In this document: positions 1-7,978 of the stretch, piece by piece
Numbering within the stretch: the first letter of the stretch is position 1
Layout: each line of letters begins with the position of its first letter
DNA from: Bacteroidota bacterium
GTDB taxonomy: Bacteria; Bacteroidota; Bacteroidia; Chitinophagales; Chitinophagaceae
Direction of reading: 5' to 3'
Length of the DNA: 64,000 nucleotides
Assembly: GCA_947452555.1 (NCBI GenBank)
Contig: CANGDH010000005.1
Coordinates: 1-64,000 of the forward strand
The notes under the pieces: model-generated
Seen by the model: the letters and a program-made list of their open reading frames with translations, nothing else
What the model was told of the DNA's origin: nothing
Databases searched by the model: none
Translations under genes and position numbers: made by a program

Positions 1-1286
1 TGTGTGGTATATTGTCGACCAGCTTTTGTTGGTATTTTAGCATTACGTGGTAATAAAACGTCCATTAACCCTCCCATTGTTTCAATTCCTAAACTTAAAG
101 GAGTGATGTCCAATAATAACATGGATTGATTATTCCCCGCTAAAATATCGGCTTGCACGGCTGCACCTAATGCTACAACTTCGTCTGGATTAACACTATC
201 GTTTACTTCTTGATTAAAAAATGCTGCTACAGTTTTCTTAACTAATGGCACACGCGTACTTCCACCAACCATTAAAACTGTATTGATTTCAGAAACCTTC
301 AAACCCGCGTCCTTCATAGCATTCGTGCAACAGTCAATCGTTTTTTGAACAATAGGTTGTACTAAAGATTCAAAGATATTTTTAGTAATTGAAATTTTAT
401 CTCCAGCGAAATCTGTTTCAAAAATTTCATTATTTGATAAATATATTTTTGCTTTTTCTGCTGCTAATCTTAACTGTTGTTTTAATTCACGATGTTGATT
501 TAAATCCACCTTGTCAAATTGTTGCATCCAATATTCAATAATAGCTCTATCTAAATCATCCCCTCCTAAATAGGTATCTCCATTCGTACTTAATACTTCA
601 AAAATTCCATTAGAGATTTTCAAAATAGAAATATCGAAAGTGCCACCTCCTAAATCGTATACCGCAATTGTTTTTTCTTCAGTTGGATTTAACCCTAAGC
701 CATATGCTAAACTTGCCGCAGTGGGCTCATTAATTATTCTCAAAACGTCCAGTCCTGCTAGTTTTCCTGCGTCACGAGTGGCTTGTCTTTGTGCGTCATT
801 AAAATAGGCTGGTACTGTGATTACCGCCTTGGTTACTGGCGTTTTTAAAATATGCTCCGCTCTTTTTTTTAATTCTTCTAAGATAAAAGCACTCAACTCA
901 ATAGGTGTATAAAACTTATTTCCGACTTGCACTTTAACCAAGCTTTCTGTATTGTCGTCTATAATTTTATACGCAAAAAAATCTTGATGTGATTCAACGT
1001 CTTTGTAGTTTTTACCCATTAAACGTTTTGCACTGAATATAGTATGCTGAGGGTCTGATTCTAAAAAAGGTTTAGCAAGTGTTCCTACCGTAGTATTTCC
1101 AAAATTATCAAAATGTATCACACTAGGAACTACACTGCTACCATCAAATTCTTTTAAAGCGGTGGGTAATTTAGTTTCTGGATGGATTATAGCCACTAAG
1201 CTATTAGTAGTCCCTAAGTCAATGCCTACAATCATTTCCGCTTGTTGTAAACTACCTGTTGCTATATTTATACCGATCTTGGCCAT
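1..1286 (-). CDS. hscA: Hsp70 chaperone HscA, N-terminal part (runs off window)
   Basis: The first 428 residues of an Hsp70; the 3' end lies beyond the left edge, so the peptide-binding half is missing from view. The protein opens with a leader typical of HscA (INIATG, residues 6-11) before the ATPase fold: DLGTTNS at 23-29, an EPTAA stretch, and the phosphate loop DLGGGTFD near residue 208. HscA acts with HscB on the IscU scaffold to release Fe-S clusters (family knowledge). A plain DnaK would start directly at the first phosphate loop, so I prefer HscA, but the partner genes are not in the window. A TACATTTG element 13 nt ahead of the ATG suggests a very short leader. Confidence 0.85.
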   Translation of the reverse strand, partial: MAKIGINIATGSLQQAEMIVGIDLGTTNSLVAIIHPETKLPTALKEFDGSSVVPSVIHFDNFGNTTVGTLAKPFLESDPQHTIFSAKRLMGKNYKDVESHQDFFAYKIIDDNTESLVKVQVGNKFYTPIELSAFILEELKKRAEHILKTPVTKAVITVPAYFNDAQRQATRDAGKLAGLDVLRIINEPTAASLAYGLGLNPTEEKTIAVYDLGGGTFDISILKISNGIFEVLSTNGDTYLGGDDLDRAIIEYWMQQFDKVDLNQHRELKQQLRLAAEKAKIYLSNNEIFETDFAGDKISITKNIFESLVQPIVQKTIDCCTNAMKDAGLKVSEINTVLMVGGSTRVPLVKKTVAAFFNQEVNDSVNPDEVVALGAAVQADILAGNNQSMLLLDITPLSLGIETMGGLMDVLLPRNAKIPTKAGRQYTT

Positions 1287-1299
1287 TTAAAAAATTTTA

Positions 1300-1307
1300 C
1301 AAATGTA
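1300..1307 (-). promoter_or_regulatory. -7 promoter element of hscA
   Basis: TACATTTG on the minus strand matches the Bacteroidota -7 consensus TAnnTTTG. The expected transcription start lies about 8 nt before the hscA ATG. I found no convincing -33 partner. Confidence 0.5.
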
Positions 1308-1347
1308 CTTCCCTAGCCGCTTTTATAAGTTGCGAATTAAGGAATGA

Positions 1348-1737
1348 TTATGCTTTTACTAAAACTGTTTTTGAAAAAGTATCATGAAGAGGCTGGTCAT
1401 TCCAAGCCAAGCCAAACATGGATACCAGGGTGGCTCGAATTGTTGCACGAATAAAAAATTGCAAAATATTAGGTCGTTTCCCACTCGTTGACATGACTTT
1501 GGTTCCAGTAAACATTTTACCAGGTGTTCTTAGAAAGAGTAGTTCGAATAAAAAAGTATACACCCAAGTAAATGCAAAAAAGAAATAACCATAACGGATA
1601 GGTTTAAAAGCCCAGAAATACACATAAAAATTATACCATTTGTATATTAAAAAACTAAGGAAAAATATCAAAATAGTGTCAATCAAAAAATGTAAAATTC
1701 TGTTTCCTTCGCCAATTGTGGGAGTTGTTGGGTTCAT
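1348..1737 (-). CDS. RDD family membrane protein
   Basis: A 129-residue membrane protein with the RDD-domain layout: a polar N-terminus leading into a first membrane helix that carries the R..D pair ([10 protein letters not shown], about residues 11-20), a second helix around 48-68, then the RTPGKM motif at about 70-75 and a conserved basic stretch with two arginines (IRATIR). RDD proteins are integral membrane proteins; some act in ion or proton exchange, but most have no assigned role, and nothing here identifies a substrate. It lies between hscA and the divergent tyrS, and its ATG is only 53 nt from the tyrS start, so the two promoters share a very short region. Confidence 0.8.
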   Translation of the reverse strand: MNPTTPTIGEGNRILHFLIDTILIFFLSFLIYKWYNFYVYFWAFKPIRYGYFFFAFTWVYTFLFELLFLRTPGKMFTGTKVMSTSGKRPNILQFFIRATIRATLVSMFGLAWNDQPLHDTFSKTVLVKA

Positions 1738-1764
1738 GATGCGAAATTATTGCTTTTTAGTAGT

Positions 1765-1772
1765 TATTTTTG
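1765..1772 (+). promoter_or_regulatory. -7 promoter element of tyrS
   Basis: TATTTTTG, a match to TAnnTTTG, ends 17 nt before the tyrS ATG at 1790. This supports the shorter start, because a longer reading frame would begin upstream of the promoter. Confidence 0.5.
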
Positions 1773-1789
1773 CCGAAAGTATAGATACT

Positions 1790-3073
1790 ATGACATTGAT
1801 CCAAGAACTACGCTGGAGAGGTATGATTCAAGACATTATGCCAGGCACTGAAGAATTGTTTGAAAAAGAACAAGTATCAGGCTATATTGGCTTTGACCCT
1901 ACTTCCGACAGTTTACATATAGGTAGCTTGGTGCCCATTTTATTATTGGTGCATTTGCAAAAAGCAGGACATAAGCCTTTTGCTTTAGTTGGTGGTGCAA
2001 CAGGAATGGTGGGTGATCCTAGTGGAAAAAGCGAGGAACGCAATTTATTGAGTGAGGAAACATTGTCTTTTAATATAGCTGGTGTAAAAAAACAATTATC
2101 CCATTTCTTAGATTTTGATAGCACGCAACCCAATGCGGCAGAGATGGTAAACAACTATGATTGGTTTAAAGATTTTAGTTTTTTATCTTTTATTAGAGAA
2201 GCAGGAAAGCATATTACTGTCAACTATATGATGGCAAAAGACAGTGTTAAGAAAAGACTAGAAGGTGATACTGGTATGAGTTTTACAGAATTCACTTATC
2301 AATTAATACAGGGCTATGACTTTTACTGGTTATTTAAAAATAAGAACTGTAAAGTACAAATGGGGGGAAGTGATCAGTGGGGTAATATTACCACAGGTAC
2401 AGAATTGATTCGTCGTAAAATGGGTGGAGAAGCTTATGCATTTACTTGTCCATTAATTAAAAAATCAGACGGAGGAAAATTTGGAAAAACAGAGAAGGGA
2501 AATATATGGTTAGATGCTACTAAGACCTCTCCTTATCAGTTTTATCAGTTTTGGTTGAATGCAAGTGATGAAGATGCAAAAATATGGATTAAAATATTCA
2601 CGCTACTAGAACCTACTAAAATTGATGCGCTGATTATAGAACATGATATAGCTCCGCAACAAAGAATATTGCAAAAAGCATTAGCAGCTGAATTAACGAA
2701 ATTTGTACATAGCGAAGAAGATTTAAATTTTGCTATAAGAGCAACCGAAATATTATTTGGAAATGCAACTACCGAAGTATTACTATCCTTAAATGAAGCG
2801 CAATTATTACAGGTAATGGAAGGTGTTCCAACTGTAAATGTGACATTAGCACAATTAAAAGAAGGTTACGATTTAGTAAGTTTATTGGCAGATACAGCAA
2901 TATTCCCAAGTAAAGGAGAAGCCCGTAAAATGTGGCAGGCAGGAGGATTGAGCATAAATAAAGAAAAAATTAGTGCTGAATTTACAACTGTGCAAATGGA
3001 AAATTTGTTACAAGGAAAATACTTACTTATACAAAAAGGTAAAAAGAATTATTACTTAGTGGTTGCGAGTTAA
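1790..3073 (+). CDS. tyrS: Tyrosine--tRNA ligase
   Basis: A 427-residue class I aminoacyl-tRNA synthetase that charges tRNA-Tyr. The HIGH signature appears as HIGS at residues 43-46 and the KMSKS loop as KFGKT at 230-234. Between them is the tyrosine-binding core with the [10 protein letters not shown] motif near 190-200, and the last 65 residues look like the S4-type RNA-binding domain. The frame is open further upstream to 1640, but that extension overlaps the divergent RDD gene and the promoter element, and its residues do not resemble any TyrS N-terminus, so I start at MTLIQEL. The gene ends at a strong hairpin terminator. Confidence 0.96.
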   Translation: MTLIQELRWRGMIQDIMPGTEELFEKEQVSGYIGFDPTSDSLHIGSLVPILLLVHLQKAGHKPFALVGGATGMVGDPSGKSEERNLLSEETLSFNIAGVKKQLSHFLDFDSTQPNAAEMVNNYDWFKDFSFLSFIREAGKHITVNYMMAKDSVKKRLEGDTGMSFTEFTYQLIQGYDFYWLFKNKNCKVQMGGSDQWGNITTGTELIRRKMGGEAYAFTCPLIKKSDGGKFGKTEKGNIWLDATKTSPYQFYQFWLNASDEDAKIWIKIFTLLEPTKIDALIIEHDIAPQQRILQKALAAELTKFVHSEEDLNFAIRATEILFGNATTEVLLSLNEAQLLQVMEGVPTVNVTLAQLKEGYDLVSLLADTAIFPSKGEARKMWQAGGLSINKEKISAEFTTVQMENLLQGKYLLIQKGKKNYYLVVAS

Positions 3074-3114
3074 AGGTTTGTGAATACAATTCAATAAATT
3101 AAAATTTTACCCAT

Positions 3115-3152
3115 AAAAAAGCCTCCTTGCAAAAATGCTTGGGGGCTTTTTT
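3115..3152. terminator. Bidirectional terminator between tyrS and the GDSL gene
   Basis: AAAAAAGCCTCC and GGGGGCTTTTTT pair around a loop of about a dozen bases, with a T run on the plus strand and an A run on the other side, so it can stop tyrS and the convergent gene alike. Confidence 0.85.
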
Positions 3153-3180
3153 ATTAAATACATTTTTATAAAGCAAGCTA

Positions 3181-3858
3181 CTAGTATTGGATTGCTTTCC
3201 ACATTTCGTCTGCAACCAATTGATTCCCTTTTTCATTTAAATGAACTCTGTCGGTAGTTAAAATCCCTTTCTCATTATTTTCAGGATTATGAGCTAAGCT
3301 ATATTCATGAAATATTTTTCTTAGGTCAACTAACCCTAATGCATTTTCAGTTGCATATTTGCGAATCCAATTACTATATATATTTAGGTCCCCGTCTTGA
3401 GAATTAGAGTAGTCATGACGCTCTCCTATTGCTGCTGGAGTTACTACAATAACTTTAGCACCCTGAGCTTGGATTTTTTTTACAACAGCATCGTAAAAAA
3501 TGCCAAATTTATCATAATCTGTCCCTGTTCCAAAACTAGATTTATGCCAAACGTCATTCACCCCCACAAAAATTACTACTACGTCCGGATGTTGTGCTAA
3601 AACGTCCTTCTCCATTCTCAAATACAGGTCATATATCTTATTCCCACCTATTCCAGCCCCAATAATTTCATATTGACCCGCTTTCCCCCATTGTTGTAAG
3701 TTATTATTTAAAATATCAATATAACCACCTTTATTGACGCCCATTTGGGTGATAGAATCCCCGAAAAATACAATTTTCTTCTTTTTTTCAGCTTTTGTAA
3801 AAGCGAATAAAAACATACAAGCAATAAAAGCCGATACAAGCATTAATTTGTTTCCCAT
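3181..3858 (-). CDS. SGNH/GDSL-type esterase/lipase, secreted
   Basis: A 225-residue SGNH hydrolase with a signal peptide (hydrophobic residues about 6-20). The four family blocks are visible: GDSIT with nucleophile Ser35, the block-II glycine in GAGIGG (68-72), block III GVND with Asn101, and the C-terminal DRVH with Asp203 and His206 completing the triad. Relatives de-esterify carbohydrates or lipids outside the cytoplasm; the substrate here is not evident. The gene stands alone and converges on tyrS with a shared terminator. About 140 nt upstream lies the oppositely directed tRNA-Gln promoter. Confidence 0.85.
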   Translation of the reverse strand: MGNKLMLVSAFIACMFLFAFTKAEKKKKIVFFGDSITQMGVNKGGYIDILNNNLQQWGKAGQYEIIGAGIGGNKIYDLYLRMEKDVLAQHPDVVVIFVGVNDVWHKSSFGTGTDYDKFGIFYDAVVKKIQAQGAKVIVVTPAAIGERHDYSNSQDGDLNIYSNWIRKYATENALGLVDLRKIFHEYSLAHNPENNEKGILTTDRVHLNEKGNQLVADEMWKAIQY

Positions 3859-3939
3859 GGCAAGGTGTTTAATTTATTAAAGGAATTTGAGGATTAAGTT
3901 AAGTCAAATTGATAATAAACTACTTATATCAGATAAAAA

Positions 3940-3971
3940 TTTGGAAAATTTTGCGCTGACCCCTATTTTTG
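3940..3971 (+). promoter_or_regulatory. Promoter of tRNA-Gln (-33 TTTG, -7 TATTTTTG)
   Basis: TTTG at 3940-3943, a 20-nt spacer and TATTTTTG at 3964-3971 make the most complete Bacteroidota housekeeping promoter in the window. It is placed about 28 nt before the mature tRNA 5' end. Confidence 0.75.
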
Positions 3972-3999
3972 CACTCCATTCTACGAATGGCTAGAGGAT

Positions 4000-4073
4000 T
4001 GCCTGATGGTGTAACGGTAGCACAACTGTTTTTGGTGCAGTTTGTCTAGGTTCGAATCCTGGTCAGGCAACCA
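4000..4073 (+). tRNA. tRNA-Gln (anticodon TTG)
   Basis: A full cloverleaf can be drawn. The acceptor arm TGCCTGA pairs with TCAGGCA, followed by discriminator A and an encoded CCA. The D arm contains GGTAGCAC, the anticodon stem ACTGT/GCAGT holds the loop TTTTGGT with anticodon TTG (Gln, CAA/CAG), and the T arm is CTAGG-TTCGAAT-CCTGG. It has a good promoter and its own terminator, so it is a single-gene transcription unit. Confidence 0.96.
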
Positions 4074-4075
4074 AC

Positions 4076-4109
4076 GAAAAAAGCCGCAACGAAAGTTGTG
4101 GCTTTTTTT
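4076..4109 (+). terminator. Terminator of tRNA-Gln
   Basis: AAAAAGCCGCAAC and GTTGTGGCTTTTTTT form a stable hairpin closed by a GAAA tetraloop and followed by a T run, starting only 3 nt after the CCA end. Confidence 0.9.
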
Positions 4110-4274
4110 ATGCCCCTACTTTTTTTTATGGCACTATATTAAGAGCGTTGAAAAAGAAAAAGTGATCGAAGCAAGTTGATCAAATAACTTAATACTTAAC
4201 AAAGTGATATTTTACTCAAAATACTTTTTTTATAGCCTGTACATAATACCTATTTTCAGTTTAATAATTTGTTT

Positions 4275-4469
4275 ATGAGAACTCATTATAGAAACATAAA
4301 AAATAAAAAGGATAAAAAATTACTTGCCGAAAAGTCTATGTTAATTAGTGAGAATTACTACCAAATTCATACAAAAAATAACATCAAAAAAAATGTTAAA
4401 ATATTGAGTGATAAAAAAATGAATATGGATTTAAGTAAGCTGAAATATGATGAAGATTGTGGCGAATAA
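4275..4469 (+). CDS. Small lysine-rich hypothetical protein
   Basis: A 64-codon reading frame starting at ATG 4275 (a TTG two codons earlier is less likely). The product is very rich in Lys and Asn, with an acidic tail (DEDCGE) and no membrane segment or family I recognise. It precedes the two small heat-shock genes on the same strand with a 108-nt gap, so it might be co-expressed with them. Lysine and asparagine codons are what an A-rich non-coding region would produce by chance, so it may not be a real gene. Confidence 0.3.
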   Translation: MRTHYRNIKNKKDKKLLAEKSMLISENYYQIHTKNNIKKNVKILSDKKMNMDLSKLKYDEDCGE

Positions 4470-4577
4470 AAAATTTAAAATATTGACTAGAATCAAAATT
4501 ATAAATTACTAAAATCATTTTTTTTAGGGAGTTTAACTACTAGCTTAGTGTTTTATTACTCTATTAAAAATGCCATT

Positions 4578-5024
4578 ATGAAAAAGCAAGCTGAGGGTAG
4601 AATTGACTCTTTAGTATATCCAGGAACCTATGTTCCACTTATGGATGATGCATCGGCTTCTAAAAAAATGAGAGGTATTATACCCGAAAAAATATCGTTC
4701 CCATTAGTAAATATTATGGAATTAAACGATAGCTATAAAGTGGAAGTAGCTATCCCAGGAACAAGAAGAGAGTATATAAGAATAAGTGTTGACAATGATA
4801 TTATAACAATTAGTTTGGTTGACGAAGAAACAAAACATCCAATCAAAAATTCATTTTTAATGCATGAATTTGAATACACCTGTTTCAAAACTCAAATTAA
4901 ACTACCTGAATTTGCAGATCCTGAATTTATAAGCGCAGAGTATAAGACTGGAATATTATATATGTATATACCTAAGTCATCAGAAAAAATAACGATACAA
5001 CATAAAAGAGTTATAGTTTATTAA
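4578..5024 (+). CDS. Hsp20 family small heat-shock protein (divergent copy)
   Basis: A 148-residue protein whose middle and end form an alpha-crystallin domain (about residues 45-140): the beta-strand VNIMELNDSYKVEVAIPG, then ISVDNDIITISL, and a C-terminal AEYKTGILYMYIPK that corresponds to the family A-x-x-x-x-GvL signature. Small heat-shock proteins are ATP-independent holdases that bind unfolding proteins. I start at ATG 4578; the frame can be read from a GTG at 4548, but those extra residues look nothing like the family. It lies 22 nt ahead of a second, more typical Hsp20 gene. The two copies are clearly diverged. Confidence 0.8.
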   Translation: MKKQAEGRIDSLVYPGTYVPLMDDASASKKMRGIIPEKISFPLVNIMELNDSYKVEVAIPGTRREYIRISVDNDIITISLVDEETKHPIKNSFLMHEFEYTCFKTQIKLPEFADPEFISAEYKTGILYMYIPKSSEKITIQHKRVIVY

Positions 5025-5046
5025 AAAACAATTAAAATTAAAGATC

Positions 5047-5490
5047 ATGGAAAATTCAACATTAGCAAAAAAAAAGGACAATTTAGCGCCTAGCCTTTTT
5101 AATGATTTTTTTAAACCATGGGATGAATGGTTTGATAATGGAGTTTGGCTTAAAACTATTAATACACCTTCGGTGAATGTTAAGGAAAGTAATAATCATT
5201 TTACAGTTACTTTAGCAGCACCTGGATTAAAGAAAAGTGATTTTAAAATTGAAGTAGAAGGCAATATATTAACAGTGAGCAGTGAAAATAAAAAAGAATT
5301 AGAAGAAAAAGATGAAAATTTCACTCGAAAAGAGTTCAGTTATTCTGCATTCACTAGAAGTCTTTCCCTGCCAGATGATATCAATAAAGAAAATGTGGAC
5401 GCAAGTTATCAAGACGGTATTTTAAAAATTGAATTACCTCGACTACATGCGAAAAAAGTAGATAATAAAAAATATATACCTGTAAAATAA
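5047..5490 (+). CDS. Hsp20/alpha-crystallin family small heat-shock protein
   Basis: A 147-residue canonical Bacteroidota Hsp20. An N-terminal region with a characteristic tryptophan-rich segment (PWDEWFDNGVW) leads into an alpha-crystallin domain at about 40-135 with NHFTVTLAAPG, FKIEVEGNILTVS and the signature ASYQDGILKIELP. It should act as a cytoplasmic holdase during heat or other protein-damaging stress. It is co-directional with the preceding Hsp20 gene and probably co-transcribed. Downstream the receiver-Crp regulator converges with only 15 nt between stop codons and no clear terminator, so the transcripts may overlap. Confidence 0.92.
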   Translation: MENSTLAKKKDNLAPSLFNDFFKPWDEWFDNGVWLKTINTPSVNVKESNNHFTVTLAAPGLKKSDFKIEVEGNILTVSSENKKELEEKDENFTRKEFSYSAFTRSLSLPDDINKENVDASYQDGILKIELPRLHAKKVDNKKYIPVK

Positions 5491-5505
5491 TAAATAGTTG
5501 ATTGT

Positions 5506-6558
5506 TTAGTTTGGTAGTCGTTCAAGCTTAAGGGCATTGAGAATTACGATTCCCCCATCTTTGTCAAACTCAATAAGTTTTTCAGATTGGAAGTCACTCA
5601 ATGTCCTTACTAACGACTCTGTTGCCGTTCCTGCAATATTGGCTAAATTATACCTACTTATGTCAATACTTCCATTTGTGCTTCCATTAGAATAGAACTT
5701 TTCATGAATTTGTAATAACGCATCTGCCACTTTTTTTCGTAGGGAATTATATGCAATTGACAATAATTTATGCTCTTTAAAATGTATATTTTTTGCCAAC
5801 ATTTGTATCATACTTTTAGAAAAACTATGATTATTATTAAGTAATGACTCAAACTCAATAGAAGGTATAATTGCAAGGTCAGATCTCTCAATAGCAACCG
5901 CATTATCATAATAATTAGAACCTCTGAAATAAGGTACATAACCGAAAATATCTCCCTCTTTATATAAATCAGTAATTATCGATTTGCCAGTATCATTTGT
6001 AAGAAATGTTTTTACCTTACCTCTTACTAAATAATACAAACCATTTAAATGGTTGCCTTCAGAATAAATAATTTCTTTCTTTTTGTATGTATTTATATTT
6101 CGATCAGTAAAAAATTCGTTAATGATTAATTGTTCGTCTGCATTTTGTATATAATTATTTCCATTAGATTCAATTTTATGATTTTGAATTTCCTGTTTTT
6201 TAAACCGAATTTCAATTGCATTTAATAGTTCTGTTAGTTCAAATGGTTTAGTTATAAAATCGTCCGCACCAAGCTCCATCGCTTTTCTATAATCCTCCCT
6301 ATTTGTTTTAGCCGATACGAAAATAAAAGGAATTTTTTTTAATGAATCGTTTCTTTGTAATAAGTGTAAGACACTAAACCCATCTAGAATAGGCATTACG
6401 ATATCACATATTATCAAATCTGGCTTATCATGTATTGCTTTTTCTACTCCATCTTTCCCATTACCTGTAATTAAAACTTGATAATTAGATAATTCTAGTA
6501 GCTCCATAATATTTTCTCTTAGATGGCTATCATCTTCAATTAGTAAAATTTTTTTCAT
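5506..6558 (-). CDS. Response regulator with receiver, cNMP-binding and Crp-type HTH domains
   Basis: A 350-residue three-part regulator. Residues 1-120 are a complete receiver: acidic pair ED at 8-9, phospho-acceptor Asp52 in CDIVMP, Ser82 and Lys104 in FITKPF. About 150-270 is a cyclic-nucleotide-binding barrel of the Crp/Fnr type, and the last 70 residues are a Crp-type helix-turn-helix (ISRYNLANIAGTATESLVRT). No cysteine cluster for Fe-S is visible in the barrel. The usual Crp/Fnr protein has no receiver, so a phosphorelay input is added here; no histidine kinase is in the window. Convergent with the Hsp20 pair, which suggests a stress or oxygen-related role (inference). Confidence 0.88.
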   Translation of the reverse strand: MKKILLIEDDSHLRENIMELLELSNYQVLITGNGKDGVEKAIHDKPDLIICDIVMPILDGFSVLHLLQRNDSLKKIPFIFVSAKTNREDYRKAMELGADDFITKPFELTELLNAIEIRFKKQEIQNHKIESNGNNYIQNADEQLIINEFFTDRNINTYKKKEIIYSEGNHLNGLYYLVRGKVKTFLTNDTGKSIITDLYKEGDIFGYVPYFRGSNYYDNAVAIERSDLAIIPSIEFESLLNNNHSFSKSMIQMLAKNIHFKEHKLLSIAYNSLRKKVADALLQIHEKFYSNGSTNGSIDISRYNLANIAGTATESLVRTLSDFQSEKLIEFDKDGGIVILNALKLERLPN

Positions 6559-6654
6559 CCTTAAATTATCATGTGATTTTAAAATATACCGTGCAGAATG
6601 TATTTAATACGTAGCTTTTTTTGAGGAAGGAATTCTGAAAAGATATGATAGTTA

Positions 6655-6716
6655 AAGAAGGAGGGTTGACAACTTTCACAAATATCATTGTGATTAAGTC
6701 CCAACTCCCCCTTCTT
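6655..6716. other. Long imperfect hairpin between regulator and NTF2-like gene
   Basis: AAGAAGGAGGGTTG pairs with CAACTCCCCCTTCTT, with a second small stem CACAA/TTGTG (6677-6681 and 6688-6692) in the loop. It lies 41 nt after the stop of the NTF2-like gene (minus strand) and may act as its terminator, although the T run that follows is poor. Confidence 0.4.
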
Positions 6717-6756
6717 CAAAATTTTAAATATTGTAAAACAATTATGGAACAAATTA

Positions 6757-7113
6757 CTAGATGATTTTTTCTATCTGATTTAAAAAACTCATATTATCCC
6801 AGTAACCAATTTGTAAATTAATTTTACTATCGATTACTTGAAAAATACTATAACCTCTCAAAATACCATCCTCATCCCCTTTCCATTCAAGCATTCCCCA
6901 ATCACCATTTTCAAATATATTTTCAACATAACAAGTAATCTCAAATTGACTAAACTCTTCTTCAAACATTTTTTTAATGTTTTCCTTTCCTTCAATTTGT
7001 ATATTAGGTGTTTGATGGCTTACAGAATGTTCATTATATAAATTCGTCAATCCCTCTATGTCCTGCATATTGAATAATTCAGCCCAACTAGTAATGATTT
7101 CCTTCGTGGTCAT
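6757..7113 (-). CDS. NTF2-like/SnoaL-fold protein
   Basis: A 118-residue protein with the cone-like NTF2/SnoaL pattern: an N-terminal helix pair (EIITSWAELFNMQDIEGLTNLY), a strand with a His-containing turn, then a GKENIKKMFEEEF helix and four strands ending in a hydrophobic sheet. Such proteins are small enzymes (ketosteroid isomerase-like) or ligand binders; the sequence does not settle which. It sits alone between two regulators, with hairpins on both sides. Length is normal for the family. Confidence 0.7.
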   Translation of the reverse strand: MTTKEIITSWAELFNMQDIEGLTNLYNEHSVSHQTPNIQIEGKENIKKMFEEEFSQFEITCYVENIFENGDWGMLEWKGDEDGILRGYSIFQVIDSKINLQIGYWDNMSFLNQIEKII

Positions 7114-7191
7114 AATTCAGTATAAATAAATTTTTATGAAATTCAAAATCCTTAAATTAAAATAGAAGAGTTCCTTAATTAAATAGAAGAG

Positions 7192-7231
7192 GAAGAGGAC
7201 TGACATCCAATAATAGAATGCAATCCCCTTC
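7192..7231. other. Imperfect hairpin after the LuxR-type gene
   Basis: GAAGAGGACTG and CAATCCCCTTC pair with two mismatches around a loop of 18 nt, just after the stop of the gene at 7245-7817 (minus strand). It resembles the hairpin at 6655-6716 in its purine-rich arm and could be a weak terminator. Confidence 0.3.
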
Positions 7232-7244
7232 ACTACTTCATCCC

Positions 7245-7817
7245 CTATAAATTATTACTATAATCAAGCAAATCAACAACAGACTTCGCATTGTATTTCT
7301 TGAAAATAATTTTTTTAATTGTAGACACCGTGTTTTGTTTAATATTCAACGACTCTGCAATTTGTTTAGTTCTATAACCTGAAATCAAATATTCAAAAAC
7401 TTTACTTTGACCGTTAGATAAAATCGGATCTGGTCTAAATGTAATATCTCTATTAGTTTCAATGTTAAAAAAGTTTCTAATTTCTTTTTGAAAATTATTA
7501 AATGAGATATCCTCTTCCAGAAAATAAACATTCGGATTATTATTTGATTGTATATCGTTAAAATTATACTTGCTTTTACATATAATCATAAATTTTGTCA
7601 AAGGATATGTTCTTGCAAGTGTTTGTATAATATCTCTCGACGTTGCTAATAATATTTCTTCACTAATGAAAACATGTGAATACCTGCCCTCTTCTAATTT
7701 TGACTGCAGTAATTCCATTTTAGAAATAATGTCAACTTTTCTATCCACGAAAGTTGTTATAACTTTTTTTAGACCAATACTATTGATCACGTTTGTGTTT
7801 ACGAGTAAAATTTTCAT
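7245..7817 (-). CDS. LuxR-type regulator with degenerate receiver
   Basis: A 190-residue protein ending in a LuxR/NarL helix-turn-helix (about 130-185, SGYRTKQIAESLNIKQNTVS). The N-terminal 115 residues have the length and strand pattern of a receiver but not its chemistry: the acidic pair is replaced by NTN (7-9) and the phospho-acceptor position reads FISEE, with serine instead of aspartate. Activation by phosphorylation is therefore unlikely; such pseudo-receivers respond to ligands or to protein contacts. It lies at the downstream edge of the polysaccharide locus, mirroring a similar regulator at the upstream edge. Confidence 0.75.
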   Translation of the reverse strand: MKILLVNTNVINSIGLKKVITTFVDRKVDIISKMELLQSKLEEGRYSHVFISEEILLATSRDIIQTLARTYPLTKFMIICKSKYNFNDIQSNNNPNVYFLEEDISFNNFQKEIRNFFNIETNRDITFRPDPILSNGQSKVFEYLISGYRTKQIAESLNIKQNTVSTIKKIIFKKYNAKSVVDLLDYSNNL

Positions 7818-7949
7818 AAATAATTGATTAATGTTTTATAAATTATAAATTGATTTGTTAAATTCTAGTTTTTAAAGTCCCCTTTTAACAGCATAAAAAT
7901 AATAGACTTAAAATGGGATTACAATAGATATTTCGAATATTTTTTAACT

Positions 7950-7978
7950 AAATAAAGTAACTTTTTACTACTTTATTT
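7950..7978 (-). terminator. Hairpin at the end of the polysaccharide operon
   Basis: A perfect 10-bp inverted repeat (AAATAAAGTA / TACTTTATTT) with a 9-nt loop begins directly after the stop codon of the last gene. Only A-T rich pairs and a broken T tail make it a weak terminator, but its position fits. Confidence 0.5.

Noticed and set aside
1640..1789. Upstream extension of tyrS by 50 residues
   Set aside because: It overlaps the divergent RDD gene, passes through the promoter element, and does not look like the N-terminus of tyrosyl-tRNA synthetase.
4548..4577. GTG start of the first Hsp20 gene
   Set aside because: Adds ten residues unlike the family; the ATG at 4578 is preferred.
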